A model generated the notes under the pieces. The model made no database searches. It was not told the origin of the DNA and worked only from the letters and a program-made list of their open reading frames with translations. Both the position numbers and the translations under genes were made by a program. Shown piece by piece: positions 41,088-48,924 of a stretch of DNA of 49,171 nt. Within the stretch, counting starts at the first letter, position 1; every line of letters begins with the position of its first letter. Source of the stretch: a virus; the IMG/VR virus record IMGVR_UViG_3300033153_002030, positions 1-49,171 of that record; one strand, given 5' to 3'.

Positions 41088-41582
41088 TTATGCTTCTGAC
41101 AAACCGCTGTCAGCTAGCTCACCATTCAGATACTTAGTAGCAATCTCAATATCTAGATCACCTGTAGTATACGCTTCGATACGTCTAGCTACATTGATTA
41201 CTGTATCAGTCAGGTCATCCTTGCCTAAGCCTTCCATTTGATCCTTAGTCATTGCCATAGCCAATACTTCACGAGCATTAGTCACAGCATTCTGACGTAT
41301 GATAGAACGTTGGCCGTCCTTTACATCAATAGGAAAACCACCACGAGAGTAGGCTTTAGGAGCTGCTCCAGCTGCTGCTGGGGCTGTACCTCCACCACTA
41401 CCTTCTTTACGGATAGCACCTTTAATATTCTTAAAGGCTCCCTTCTCTACGAACTCAAAGGATACTGTATCACCTCTGGCTACTCCACTAAAAGCATTAT
41501 AAGAGCTGTACCAAACATCGTCAATCATTAGACCTCTGCTGTCCTTACGTACTGCACCTACTACGCCACTTACATTTCCCAT
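41088..41582 (-). CDS. OB-fold ssDNA-binding-like protein
   Basis: A 164-residue protein. Residues 1-60 have an OB-like strand order with GMIDDVWYSSYNAFSG and GDTVSFEFVEKGAFKNIKGA; a Gly/Ala-rich linker follows, then GFPIDVKDGQRSIIRQNAV and an acidic C-terminal end. This resembles small phage proteins with an OB domain and the IxRQNAxTNA motif, some annotated as single-stranded DNA binding. AAGAGGAG box; it has its own consensus promoter at 41632-41660, which suits a protein needed in large amounts. Lies next to exonuclease and endonuclease I. ssDNA binding is inferred, not proved. Confidence 0.68.
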   Translation of the reverse strand: MGNVSGVVGAVRKDSRGLMIDDVWYSSYNAFSGVARGDTVSFEFVEKGAFKNIKGAIRKEGSGGGTAPAAAGAAPKAYSRGGFPIDVKDGQRSIIRQNAVTNAREVLAMAMTKDQMEGLGKDDLTDTVINVARRIEAYTTGDLDIEIATKYLNGELADSGLSEA

Positions 41583-41631
41583 ATAGATCTCCTCTTAGGG
41601 TTTGTTGTTAAAGTTCTCACTCTGTACTTAT

Positions 41632-41660
41632 AGTATATCACCATGTGTACAGAATGTCAA
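41632..41660 (-). promoter_or_regulatory. Leftward extended -10 promoter for the ssDNA-binding-like gene
   Basis: On the minus strand TTGACA (41660-41655), 17 bases, TATACT (41637-41632) with TGA directly before the -10 hexamer. It should start RNA near 41625, giving a 40-base leader before the SSB-like ATG at 41582 (AAGAGGAG box). The gap between genes here is 80 bases, wider than usual in this arm. Confidence 0.82.
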
Positions 41661-41663
41661 CAC

Positions 41664-41969
41664 TTATTTGAAATCTTTTTCAAATTCTTTTTCTACCATG
41701 TGAGTAGACACCCGTTTGATGTCTTCACTAGGTATACCTTTCTTTGTAATGTCATCATGAATACATGATGCATTAGTTCTATCTGTTTGTCTCCAGAAAT
41801 GAGTACCCATAACTGCTTTGCCTTTCATAACACCAGCGGCTGGGAGGTAATAGCCTACCATTCTGTCGTGCATGAAGTACATGGTAAACTTTGAAGTCTC
41901 CATCATCAGAGTCTTAGTGCCATAACCAGGCTGGGAATATGTTCTATACGATTTAATTTTAAGTGTCAC
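41664..41969 (-). CDS. Hypothetical protein between two promoters
   Basis: GTG at 41969 with AGGAG 7 bases ahead is the best start; the ATG at 41990 lies before this box. The 101-residue product has a strand-rich first half (LKIKSYRTYSQPGYGTKTLM) followed by GYYLPAAGVMKGKAVMG and a charged helix (EDIKRVSTHMVEKEFEKDF). No family recognised. It is flanked by the leftward promoter at 41632 on its 3' side and the rightward one at 41970 on its 5' side, an unusual place in this operon. Confidence 0.6.
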   Translation of the reverse strand: MTLKIKSYRTYSQPGYGTKTLMMETSKFTMYFMHDRMVGYYLPAAGVMKGKAVMGTHFWRQTDRTNASCIHDDITKKGIPSEDIKRVSTHMVEKEFEKDFK

Positions 41970-41998
41970 TTGACATCTCCTATTTTTCATGATATAAT
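41970..41998 (+). promoter_or_regulatory. Consensus rightward promoter, antisense to the replication genes
   Basis: TTGACA (41970-41975), 17 bases, TATAAT (41993-41998) with TGA directly before the -10 box. All nearby genes run leftward, so this promoter would make RNA antisense to the genes at 42030-44650 including DNA polymerase. A 9-bp dyad lies at the predicted start point. Perfect hexamers, perfect spacing and an extended -10 match the two other promoters of the window. Confidence 0.75.
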
Positions 41999-42000
41999 AA

Positions 42001-42022
42001 GTATGTCCCGTCAGGGATATAC
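42001..42022. promoter_or_regulatory. 9-bp dyad at the antisense start point (operator or terminator hairpin)
   Basis: GTATGTCCC, loop GTCA, GGGATATAC: eight exact pairs plus one G-U. Read rightward it forms a hairpin at the 5' end of the antisense RNA or an operator over its start site. Read leftward it stands 8 bases after the stop of the gene at 42030 and is followed by TTATTATAT, so it could also be an intrinsic terminator for the polymerase transcript. Confidence 0.6.
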
Positions 42023-42029
42023 AGTGTTG

Positions 42030-42314
42030 TTATTTATTCTTCTTCAGCATCTTTTTCTTATATGATGCATAAAAAGCTGCTGCATTGTGGGTAATAGGCA
42101 CAGCAATCGCAGCTTCCTGTTCTTCCTCGGCTTCCTTTGCGTGTTCTATAACACTAGTCTCAGGTACAAGGTACACCTTGACTGCATGATAACCTCTAGC
42201 TCTGCTCTGCTTTTCAGCATCTCTTCTCCTTGACCATACCCACTTCTGACCTGTTGCAACACTCGCTGGTTTTAATTCTCCATAAGAATCAATCATTCCA
42301 TACATCTCCTTCAT
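42030..42314 (-). CDS. Hypothetical protein, 94 aa
   Basis: A basic helical protein (MKEMYGMIDSYGELKPASVA, WSRRRDAEKQSRARGYHAV) with a central KVYLVPE strand, an Glu/Ala-rich helix and a basic end (YASYKKKMLKKNK). GAGGT box. The ATG overlaps the preceding TAA region by 4 bases. No family recognised. Confidence 0.6.
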   Translation of the reverse strand: MKEMYGMIDSYGELKPASVATGQKWVWSRRRDAEKQSRARGYHAVKVYLVPETSVIEHAKEAEEEQEAAIAVPITHNAAAFYASYKKKMLKKNK

Positions 42315-42613
42315 GTTAATACCTCTAATACTTTCATCTTATTAGCTAGTAACCAAATCCCACCTTGTGACTCAGGTCTTTCATAAAAAGTATAGTCCAA
42401 TACTTCGACCTTAGCCCACACCCTGCCCTTCTCAGACAGGTGAGGAGCTTTCTTTTCTAGAGTACAATGCCACCCTGTTCTAGGAGTATACCCTTTAGTT
42501 GGGTGTGACTCTGCATATAACCATTCATCTACAGCTATACGTTGTCTTCTATTTATAAATAAAGGTCCTAGCGTACCGTCCTTACGTAACTTAAATAATT
42601 TATAAGCTTCCAT
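42311..42613 (-). CDS. Conserved small phage protein (LGPLFINRRQR-type)
   Basis: A 100-residue protein with the recurring pattern AYKLFKLRKDGTLGPLFINR, HPTKGYTPRTGWHCT, KAPHLSEKGRVWAKVEV and a final YERPESQGGIWLLANKMKVL. Close relatives are found in many phages and prophages, where the protein stands beside replication genes; no function is established. AAGGAG box. Directly downstream of DNA polymerase, one base apart. Confidence 0.7.
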   Translation of the reverse strand: MEAYKLFKLRKDGTLGPLFINRRQRIAVDEWLYAESHPTKGYTPRTGWHCTLEKKAPHLSEKGRVWAKVEVLDYTFYERPESQGGIWLLANKMKVLEVLT

Positions 42614-44650
42614 TTAATCTCCTTGGTCCTTCCAGTTAGGGCCATAAGTAATGTCTACCTTCAAAGGTAAATCAAATTTAAAACCATATACTTCTTTAAG
42701 TATCTGTGGTGCATCTTCCATTATCTCTTGTATCATAGCAATAGCACCGCCTAATACATCCTCATGAACATCAAAAATAATTGAATCATGTACTGTATTA
42801 ATCATTAGGCACTTATCTCTAAGGATAGGATCTTCTTTCAAAGCTCTGAACAATTTACCTATAACAGTAGGTACTACATCACCAGTAGCAAACCCTTGTA
42901 CAGGATAGTTATTAGTTTGAGTAGGTGTGAAAGAAGTAAGTTTACCTGTAGCAGCTATCAACCAAGGGAATGAATCATTCTCTAGAAATACATACTCTCT
43001 ACCAGTTAAAGATTTATATACACCTCTACCTCTAGGTCTGCCCTTAGGAGTCTTAGTTTTATCTAGAACTCTAGACATCTTAACCTTAGTCATGACATCT
43101 TTATTCCACTCTTTAACTCCAGGATACCTATCGAAGAAGGCATCAATAATTGTCTTGGCTAATGAGGTAGGGATACCTGCATTCTTACCTAATGTTTTAG
43201 CGCCACCACCATATACTAAACCAAAGTTCACAGACTTAACGACGCGACGCTTCTCTTTATCTGTTAGATGAGAAGGAAGTAGATGCGCTACCTTGTTAAA
43301 GGTTTCATCGTGCATGTCTCTTCCATGCTTCAAGTCGTCAATAAGTTGACGGTCACCAGAGAGGAAAGCTAAAGCTATTACCTCAAGCTGTTTATAATCA
43401 GCCTCAAGTATAACACCTTCATCTCCCCATCTAGATACAAACATCGTCTTGACTTTAGACTTAGAACCAGTGCTTACATTCTGTAGGTTAGGTTCATTCT
43501 GACTTAGTCTTCCTGTATGAGTAGCAGTATGATTAATATTCTGATGTAGGAATCCATCGTCATGTATCAGGTTAGGTATTGATTCATAATAAGCACTAAG
43601 CTCCTTGCTCATTGCTCTCTTCTGCTGAATCAACTTACAGAACTTAGTTACATTATCAGTAGGGTGATGGTCAGCAATAATTGCTTTTAGTATCTCGTCA
43701 CTTGTCTTGTATACACCAGCGTTTTTAGTCTCCCATTCTTCTTCAGGATCTAAATCAAACCCAGGTCTTTCTATAACATGTTCGATTAACTTATACTTAT
43801 CGTTTCCATTCTTGTACTTACCGACCAATTCTTTTATCTTGTATTTGATCTCTCCTCCAAAGAGGAAGGCACTTAATTGCTTAGGCGAACCTAAGTCTAT
43901 ATAAGCCATATGCTCAGGGAGAATATATTGATCTATACCATACTCTACACCAGATAATTCACGTTGCAGAACAGCTTTGTTGTATTCTAATACATCCATG
44001 TCTACGGCCATACCATTCCATTCCATCTCCTGATAGCCCAATAGAGCCTCGTTCATTGAACGGATAAGGGGCAGCATACCTTTCTTCTTCGCTTCCTCTA
44101 GCTGTCCTAAGAAGACCTTGTGTGTGTTGTCTACGTCATACTTTAGGTACTCAGTGAGCATCTCCTCAGGTATATCAGGTGTATCTATTCCTGCTTGCCA
44201 GAAGGCTTTGATTCTATCGTCCTTAATAGTACCTCCATACTTCTCTGAACAATAATCCAGAGAGGGATAGAGTTTGTTCTGACCAGAAAGAATGTACTCA
44301 GCTAACTGGGTATCCCATACCTTTTGGGTAGCTAAGAAATCCTCAAAGGTAATCTCATCTATGGTTTTGCATACTCTACGCAACCAATGCAAATCAAATT
44401 TAATATTGTGACCTATGATTAGCGTAGTCTCAGACTCACCATCAGCAGACTTCATGACTATATCACTTGTGTCTTCAGTATAATATTTAGTTTGTATTTC
44501 TTGTGTCTGATGAGGATTACTGGATACAGGTTTAATACCTATTTGTACCATGTAATTATCTTGACAGAACGCCGATGCTTTATTCCTTCCTACTTTATTC
44601 CTTATCGTTGTCTCCGTGTCCAGCACTAGGTACTGCTTGTACTTTTTCAT
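42614..44650 (-). CDS. DNA polymerase, family A, with 3'-5' exonuclease
   Basis: A 678-residue replicative polymerase, close in length to T7 gp5 (704). Exonuclease motifs: Asp11/Glu13 (LDTETT), Asn82...Asp86 (GHNIKFDLHW), Tyr168...Asp172 (YLKYD). Polymerase motifs: A around residue 417 (EADYKQLEVIALAF), B around 475 (RRVVKSVNFGLVYGGG), C around 621 (NTVHDSIIFDV). Motif B carries Phe at the position equal to E. coli Pol I Phe762 (T7 has Tyr). GGAGG precedes the ATG. It is encoded between the helicase/primase block and the recombination block of the leftward operon; a thioredoxin-binding insertion could not be confirmed by eye. Confidence 0.94.
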   Translation of the reverse strand: MKKYKQYLVLDTETTIRNKVGRNKASAFCQDNYMVQIGIKPVSSNPHQTQEIQTKYYTEDTSDIVMKSADGESETTLIIGHNIKFDLHWLRRVCKTIDEITFEDFLATQKVWDTQLAEYILSGQNKLYPSLDYCSEKYGGTIKDDRIKAFWQAGIDTPDIPEEMLTEYLKYDVDNTHKVFLGQLEEAKKKGMLPLIRSMNEALLGYQEMEWNGMAVDMDVLEYNKAVLQRELSGVEYGIDQYILPEHMAYIDLGSPKQLSAFLFGGEIKYKIKELVGKYKNGNDKYKLIEHVIERPGFDLDPEEEWETKNAGVYKTSDEILKAIIADHHPTDNVTKFCKLIQQKRAMSKELSAYYESIPNLIHDDGFLHQNINHTATHTGRLSQNEPNLQNVSTGSKSKVKTMFVSRWGDEGVILEADYKQLEVIALAFLSGDRQLIDDLKHGRDMHDETFNKVAHLLPSHLTDKEKRRVVKSVNFGLVYGGGAKTLGKNAGIPTSLAKTIIDAFFDRYPGVKEWNKDVMTKVKMSRVLDKTKTPKGRPRGRGVYKSLTGREYVFLENDSFPWLIAATGKLTSFTPTQTNNYPVQGFATGDVVPTVIGKLFRALKEDPILRDKCLMINTVHDSIIFDVHEDVLGGAIAMIQEIMEDAPQILKEVYGFKFDLPLKVDITYGPNWKDQGD

Positions 44651-44771
44651 CTATGTGTGCCTCCATGAGTTTTCTATAATCACAATCTAATGCGTGGTAA
44701 CTCCATTCAGGAGTCTTAGTTAAGCAAGTACATGAACCAAATAAGGTAGGTGCTTCTTTAGCTTTACTCAT
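44595..44771 (-). CDS. Small Cys-containing protein, 58 aa, overlapping DNA polymerase
   Basis: ATG at 44771 overlaps the previous TAA (ATGAGTAA) and the frame runs to TAA at 44595, sharing 56 bases with the start of the polymerase gene in another frame. Product begins MSKAKEAPTLFGSCTCLTKT and contains SYHALDCDYRKLMEAH. Three Cys and a short helix. Without it the 113 bases upstream of the polymerase would be empty. No family recognised. Confidence 0.62.
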   Translation of the reverse strand: MSKAKEAPTLFGSCTCLTKTPEWSYHALDCDYRKLMEAHIDEKVQAVPSAGHGDNDKE

Positions 44772-44970
44772 TAAGGCTCTCCTTAATAATATCTATTCCA
44801 GGTGATTGATAAATACTAGTATCATCTTGCTTGTTAAACTCATATAAATTATCTATTAAGCCTACTTCCATAATACCCCTTAATTCCTGATGTCCTAAAG
44901 CAATGCCTAACATAAGCATTAAAGATGAATACTCTTCATTTGAGAGGACTAGTATTGTTTTATCAGCCAT
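44764..44970 (-). CDS. Small hypothetical protein, 68 aa
   Basis: The start is the ATG at 44970, which lies inside the end of the preceding gene (overlap AATGGCTGA) and begins MADKTILVLSNEEYSSLMLM; a longer frame upstream has no box. The product is helical with hydrophobic faces (LMLGIALGHQELRGIM) and an acidic end. Function unknown. Confidence 0.6.
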   Translation of the reverse strand: MADKTILVLSNEEYSSLMLMLGIALGHQELRGIMEVGLIDNLYEFNKQDDTSIYQSPGIDIIKESLNE

Positions 44971-45193
44971 TGGCTTTAGTATACTCATCGAGAGCATCTC
45001 TTGTCTGGTTAAGCGTGTCCATTCTCTCTGCTTCAGTGAAGTCATTAGGCATCATGAACATAACATACATGTCAGCTAACGCATCTCTCATCTTCCACAT
45101 AAGCTCAGCCTCTTTCATTGCCTCATCTACTGGCTCAGTAATCTCTCTTGAGTCAGCTAAAGGGTCACACATTTGTCCTTCTCTACCAGTCAT
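44963..45193 (-). CDS. Small acidic helical protein
   Basis: A 76-residue protein with GAGGAG box and the sequence MTGREGQMCDPLADSREITE, followed by a Met-rich helix (MWKMRDALADMYVMFMMPND) and an acidic tail. No domain recognised. Possibly a regulator or inhibitor of host proteins, as such small acidic proteins often are, but nothing in the sequence shows this. Confidence 0.6.
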   Translation of the reverse strand: MTGREGQMCDPLADSREITEPVDEAMKEAELMWKMRDALADMYVMFMMPNDFTEAERMDTLNQTRDALDEYTKANG

Positions 45194-45479
45194 CTTTATT
45201 CTCCTCTTTCTCTAAAGCCTTTTTAAAGGCACCTCTTCTACTAACTAAACACATTATCCATGTGTGATCTTTCACTCTGTTATTAATTAACTCATCAGAA
45301 TGTACATAATTCTTACCAATATGATCTTGATTAGGACTAGCTAATTCTAATACTATAAAACCCTTTTCATTCCTCAATAATATAATACAACTATTTAAGG
45401 GAGTAGGACTATTGTCACTCATCATAATAATATCACCAAGATGAACGTCAAAGGTTCCATTTAATCGTTCTAAATTCAT
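45183..45479 (-). CDS. Small hypothetical protein, 98 aa
   Basis: The ATG overlaps the helicase TAA (TAATG) with AAAGGA upstream. Product begins MNLERLNGTFDVHLGDIIMM; strands with ILLRNEKGFIVLELA and a basic-acidic end (KALEKEENKDDW). It may be an early regulator. No family recognised. Confidence 0.6.
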   Translation of the reverse strand: MNLERLNGTFDVHLGDIIMMSDNSPTPLNSCIILLRNEKGFIVLELASPNQDHIGKNYVHSDELINNRVKDHTWIMCLVSRRGAFKKALEKEENKDDW

Positions 45480-46798
45480 TACATTTGTCCTTTATATCTA
45501 GACACAGCTGGCATAATATCTACTTCCCAATAACCATGACGCTCACTTTCTAAAGAACGTACTCCACCAGGAAGTTTGTTCTTAGGTATGTGAATGTATC
45601 GTTTATTCTCATCCTCATCTTCGTGAGTCTTACCGATTGTGATAATCAAATCAGCTTCACCTTGCTTACCTACCTTAGAACCAGCTAACTGTTCCATTCG
45701 TATGTACTTCTGGTCAGCAGCAGAACCATTCACCTGAGTAGCAGTAATTACTGGGCCATACTTCTTAGCCCACTCTCTGCCTTGTTGATAAAGTTTTTGA
45801 ATACGTATGTCATCACGTTGTGAGTCTTCGAATCCTTTTACTTTATCTAAGATGTCAATAATAATTAGCTTAGGTTTAATTCTATCTAAGAAAGCATTGA
45901 GTTCCTTGATAGTAACATCAGGATCATTCATGACTCTGATACGATATTCTTTACCTAAAATTTTATCCATATTCTTACTGGCTTTAGCTCTGTCCATCAT
46001 GATAGTGCCTTGTGTAATACCACAAGCAGCCATAGCTAGACGTTCTCTTACACGCTTACCATACTGTTCATTGTTTATCCATACTACATAATCATCTGGA
46101 CCTAGTTGTGCTGCCATATATGTAGCCTCGCTTGCTAGGAAGGAGGTCTTTCCTGTCTCTACGTATGCTGCTAGCTCTACGAAGTCTCCTCTTCTTAAGG
46201 GGCCACATGATACGTTTAATTCTTCTAAACGCCATTCTAATCCATCTCCTGCTGTTGTATCATCTGCACATTCTTCGAGGTCATTAGTTACCTCCCTCTC
46301 ATCAATAGCATCTGCATCTAAGACTAGGGATGTACTGGTATCCTTTTCATAATCAGACAGGAGGGATGCTATGTCTTCCATAGCTACGTCCTTACCCTCT
46401 GCCCCTTGCATAGAGATGTCCATGATACGAGTGAAGTAATCGAGATTAATATAGGTAGCTACCAACTCATTCTCTAAGTCCATATAGGTAGCTACCAACT
46501 CATTCTCTAAGTCCGATGTACCTTCTTCTTCTGAGGTGTCCACTGTTACCTGCCACTTATCAAATATAAGTTGGTATGCTTCCATACGTTCAGGCTTCAT
46601 TGATACATGTCTAACATGTTTGAACCAAGTGCTGAACTCTTCGGGTGTAATCTCCTTATTTATATCTTTAAAATAAACTTGGAAATCAGAGAGGAGTTGC
46701 TTAATGTACTTGGATAGGGTATGATCTTTAATAAAAGGTTTGTACTTCTCAAAGTCTTCTGCATTACTTAATACTTTAAGTAATAGTGTATCATTCAT
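45479..46798 (-). CDS. Replicative DNA helicase, DnaB/T7 gp4-type
   Basis: A 439-residue RecA-fold helicase that should open the duplex for the polymerase. Walker A is AYVETGKTS near residue 213; Walker B is KLIIIDILDKVKG, followed by ITATQVNGSAADQ and ADLIITIGK with the KYIRMEQLAGSKVGKQGE loop. The primase function is carried by a separate gene upstream, unlike T7 where one protein has both. Near residue 95-117 an 11-residue segment (DLENELVATYM) is present twice in a row because of a perfect 33-bp DNA duplication. GGAG box before ATG. Confidence 0.86.
   Translation of the reverse strand: MNDTLLLKVLSNAEDFEKYKPFIKDHTLSKYIKQLLSDFQVYFKDINKEITPEEFSTWFKHVRHVSMKPERMEAYQLIFDKWQVTVDTSEEEGTSDLENELVATYMDLENELVATYINLDYFTRIMDISMQGAEGKDVAMEDIASLLSDYEKDTSTSLVLDADAIDEREVTNDLEECADDTTAGDGLEWRLEELNVSCGPLRRGDFVELAAYVETGKTSFLASEATYMAAQLGPDDYVVWINNEQYGKRVRERLAMAACGITQGTIMMDRAKASKNMDKILGKEYRIRVMNDPDVTIKELNAFLDRIKPKLIIIDILDKVKGFEDSQRDDIRIQKLYQQGREWAKKYGPVITATQVNGSAADQKYIRMEQLAGSKVGKQGEADLIITIGKTHEDEDENKRYIHIPKNKLPGGVRSLESERHGYWEVDIMPAVSRYKGQM
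46449..46514 (-). repeat. Perfect 33-bp tandem duplication, in frame
   Basis: Two identical adjacent 33-bp copies inside the helicase gene, encoding DLENELVATYM twice. Because the length is a multiple of three the frame survives. Identity is exact, so the event is recent or artificial, like the 14-, 43- and 8-bp duplications elsewhere in the window. Confidence 0.93.
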
Positions 46799-47167
46799 TT
46801 ACTTTCTCCTTCGTTGTTCTACGTTTCTTTCCTGTTCTATTGCTAAAGTATCACAGCCACACAAGGGACAGATAGGTGTGTTACCTACCCAATCTTGTAT
46901 CATATCTTTATACACTGTACTATAGCATTGCCTACATTTAAGCTCAGTATATTTACTTATACGTGTTCTGTTGTTCTTAGTTAAACGTAAATTATATAAA
47001 GATAAATCACTTCTAACATTACTAATATGTAAGTGTGAATATTTTCTATAAGTATAATTATTAGTTGCAATCATAGTAGACATACCCATATTACGAGATA
47101 GCTTACGGTCTTTTATATCTTCCGTACAGCTGAGGCTCATTGCCATAACTTTTCTTTTACGTCCCAT
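46799..47167 (-). CDS. Zinc-ribbon protein between helicase and primase
   Basis: A 122-residue basic protein starting MGRKRKVMAMSLSC, with one four-Cys ribbon near the end (CRQCYSTVY and CPLCGCDTL). The ATG lies inside the end of the primase gene (overlap 11 bases). The basic middle (TKNNRTRISKY) and ribbon suggest DNA or RNA binding, possibly loading or priming. No named family. Confidence 0.65.
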   Translation of the reverse strand: MGRKRKVMAMSLSCTEDIKDRKLSRNMGMSTMIATNNYTYRKYSHLHISNVRSDLSLYNLRLTKNNRTRISKYTELKCRQCYSTVYKDMIQDWVGNTPICPLCGCDTLAIEQERNVEQRRRK

Positions 47168-47990
47168 AGTCTGACAATACCTCTCTTAATTTGTCTCGTC
47201 CGTATTCTTTAGGATCTACTCCATTAGAGTGGTGTATCTTAACATCATTCATCAAGCATTTCAATTCTTTGTACAGTCTGAGTTGCATCTTCCTTACTGT
47301 AGGATTGTCATCATCTAAAAAGATAACGGCTTGGTCGAAACCATTAGCAATCTCTAACACTTGTTTGTCGTTAAACGATACTCCCATAGAACAAAGACTA
47401 GGTATGTATTCACCTACCCTTATAGCACTGAGTACGTCCTCTACTATTACTACTGTCTTGCCGTGCCTCGCTCCTGAATAAAAGAGATGAGTCTTTATCT
47501 CACCACTAACATTCAAGTATTTCATTGGGTCAGGATTAATAGCCCTGCCTTGCCAAAATACGAGCTTATTATCACTATCGTAGACAGGAATAATAACGCG
47601 GCCATAACCTGGAGACCATCTAAATCCATACTTATCTATCTCCTCGTCGGTTAGTCTTGCTTTAAATAACCAGACCTTTGCTTTGGCTGGCCAATTTTCA
47701 AATTCCTTGGTAGCGTCACTAGGCAACTGCAACTCCCCTGCTTTATTAGTCTTGTTGCTTTTACAGAGGAGACTAGAGAGTGGGCGTTGGAACTTTCTAT
47801 CCTTGTAGAATCCATTACGCTGGCAGTTATGACAATGCGCAGCTACGCTACCGTCTTCGTTACGTCTAATCCATAGTCTAGCCTTGTGATCCACACCATT
47901 GTCACAATCTTGATGTGCAACTACAACTGAAGATTCTAAATCATCAGGTGCAAATGGTACGTAATCGTTATAGGGCAGTCGGTTAGACAT
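47157..47990 (-). CDS. DNA primase with zinc finger and TOPRIM domain
   Basis: A 277-residue primase, the stand-alone form of the T7 gp4 primase half. The zinc site is Cys29, His35, Cys53 and Cys56 (HQDCDNGVDH, HCHNCQRNG). The TOPRIM core shows VVIVEDVLSAIRVGEY (Glu) and AVIFLDDDNPTVRK (Asp-x-Asp). The stretch GYGRVIIPVYDSDNKLVFWQ is the usual RNA polymerase-domain strand before TOPRIM. AAGGAA precedes the ATG by 9 bases. It is encoded upstream of the zinc-ribbon and helicase genes in one operon. Confidence 0.88.
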   Translation of the reverse strand: MSNRLPYNDYVPFAPDDLESSVVVAHQDCDNGVDHKARLWIRRNEDGSVAAHCHNCQRNGFYKDRKFQRPLSSLLCKSNKTNKAGELQLPSDATKEFENWPAKAKVWLFKARLTDEEIDKYGFRWSPGYGRVIIPVYDSDNKLVFWQGRAINPDPMKYLNVSGEIKTHLFYSGARHGKTVVIVEDVLSAIRVGEYIPSLCSMGVSFNDKQVLEIANGFDQAVIFLDDDNPTVRKMQLRLYKELKCLMNDVKIHHSNGVDPKEYGRDKLREVLSDYGT

Positions 47991-48004
47991 AACTCATATT
48001 CCTT

Positions 48005-48229
48005 TTATTTTTTACTTTTATGTTCAAATAATGCAGTTAATAATTTAAATAACATATCTTCTCCTGTTACAAAAGTATAGTTGCTCTTCAGAAAATTATC
48101 TAGCTCACTCCCATGTAAGGCACCATCTCTAAGTCCACAACCATCAATGATAATGTTTTTGAGTACACCATCCTCTAAATAAACAATTAGAAACTCATCG
48201 TACTCGGCTTTATATATACCTAATTCCAT
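48005..48229 (-). CDS. Small hypothetical protein, 74 aa
   Basis: ATG overlaps the previous TAA (TAATG). The product is beta-rich in its first half (MELGIYKAEYDEFLIVYLED, IIIDGCGLRDG) and helical at the end (LLTALFEHKSKK). No domain recognised. Early operon position. Confidence 0.6.
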   Translation of the reverse strand: MELGIYKAEYDEFLIVYLEDGVLKNIIIDGCGLRDGALHGSELDNFLKSNYTFVTGEDMLFKLLTALFEHKSKK

Positions 48230-48429
48230 TAGTGTTTACCGAATAAAGCCCACATAATATATGGCACTGCTATGAACCACACAATACTTAAAGCCACTAA
48301 AATTACATACTCTTTAAATAATTGCCACATACCACCAGAGTAATAACCTTTACTGATAATAGAATCTTGCAGCAGAAAGAAAGCTCCGAAGCCACCAGCT
48401 CCCCATAGAATAAAAAGTAAAAGTTCCAT
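48229..48429 (-). CDS. Small membrane protein, two helices
   Basis: A 66-residue protein with AGGAG box and two membrane segments (MELLLFILWGAGGFGAFFLL and YVILVALSIVWFIAVPYIMW) around a short polar loop. Made early by position, so it is unlikely to be the lysis holin; it could act on the host membrane, for instance in exclusion. Not recognised as a named family. Confidence 0.65.
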   Translation of the reverse strand: MELLLFILWGAGGFGAFFLLQDSIISKGYYSGGMWQLFKEYVILVALSIVWFIAVPYIMWALFGKH

Positions 48430-48734
48430 TAGCTACTCTCCTTCGCTGTCTCTGTATTAATAACACTAAAATTAGCTAACGCATTTTCTATAGCTTCTTC
48501 GCCTTCATGTTGCTTAGCAAATACAGCCCTAAGTATAGCGTCTGCATCTAATTCTGCTATAGCGTTAGCATTAACGTACTTAGCAGCCTTAGCATTTATA
48601 AGTGACCCGCTTGTAACTGAGATAGGTGAGTTTTCTTTCTCAGATTTTAAAGTACACAACCTTAAATTATCACCTGACAATACAGGCATGACAATTTCAC
48701 CGTTGTTCATTAAATAACATTTACCCATCCACAT
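48429..48734 (-). CDS. Hypothetical protein, 101 aa
   Basis: The ATG at 48734 has AGGAG 9 bases ahead; an ATG 9 bases upstream abuts that box. Product MWMGKCYLMNNGEIVMPVLS with an Ala-rich helix (INAKAAKYVNANAIAELDAD). It overlaps the zinc-ribbon gene upstream by 14 bases. Function unknown. Confidence 0.6.
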   Translation of the reverse strand: MWMGKCYLMNNGEIVMPVLSGDNLRLCTLKSEKENSPISVTSGSLINAKAAKYVNANAIAELDADAILRAVFAKQHEGEEAIENALANFSVINTETAKESS

Positions 48735-48906
48735 CGTGTTCATCTCCTATACTCATTAACGTATCAATAGCAGCTTGATCCTCTTCCGTTATACCGAATA
48801 CTAATCTTCTGCATTTCAAACACAACTCCTCATGTTGATGCAACTCTGGCCTCCAGATAATTTCGTTATCCTTTAATGGGGCATCACAACTCTTGCATCT
48901 ACTCAT
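48721..48906 (-). CDS. Small zinc-ribbon protein
   Basis: A 61-residue protein with GGAG box and two Cys pairs, CKSCDAPLK and CLKCRRLVF, separated by 24 residues with EIIWRPELHQH between. Such treble-clef or ribbon modules occur in phage regulators that contact RNA polymerase or DNA. The acidic C-terminal half is helical. Function not known. Confidence 0.65.
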   Translation of the reverse strand: MSRCKSCDAPLKDNEIIWRPELHQHEELCLKCRRLVFGITEEDQAAIDTLMSIGDEHDVDG

Positions 48907-48924
48907 TACTTCTCCTTTATCTAT

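Noticed and set aside
42927-43271. 114-codon rightward frame downstream of the antisense promoter
   Set aside because: It lies fully within the conserved DNA polymerase gene, has no ribosome binding site and its composition follows the antisense of motif B. Not counted as a gene.
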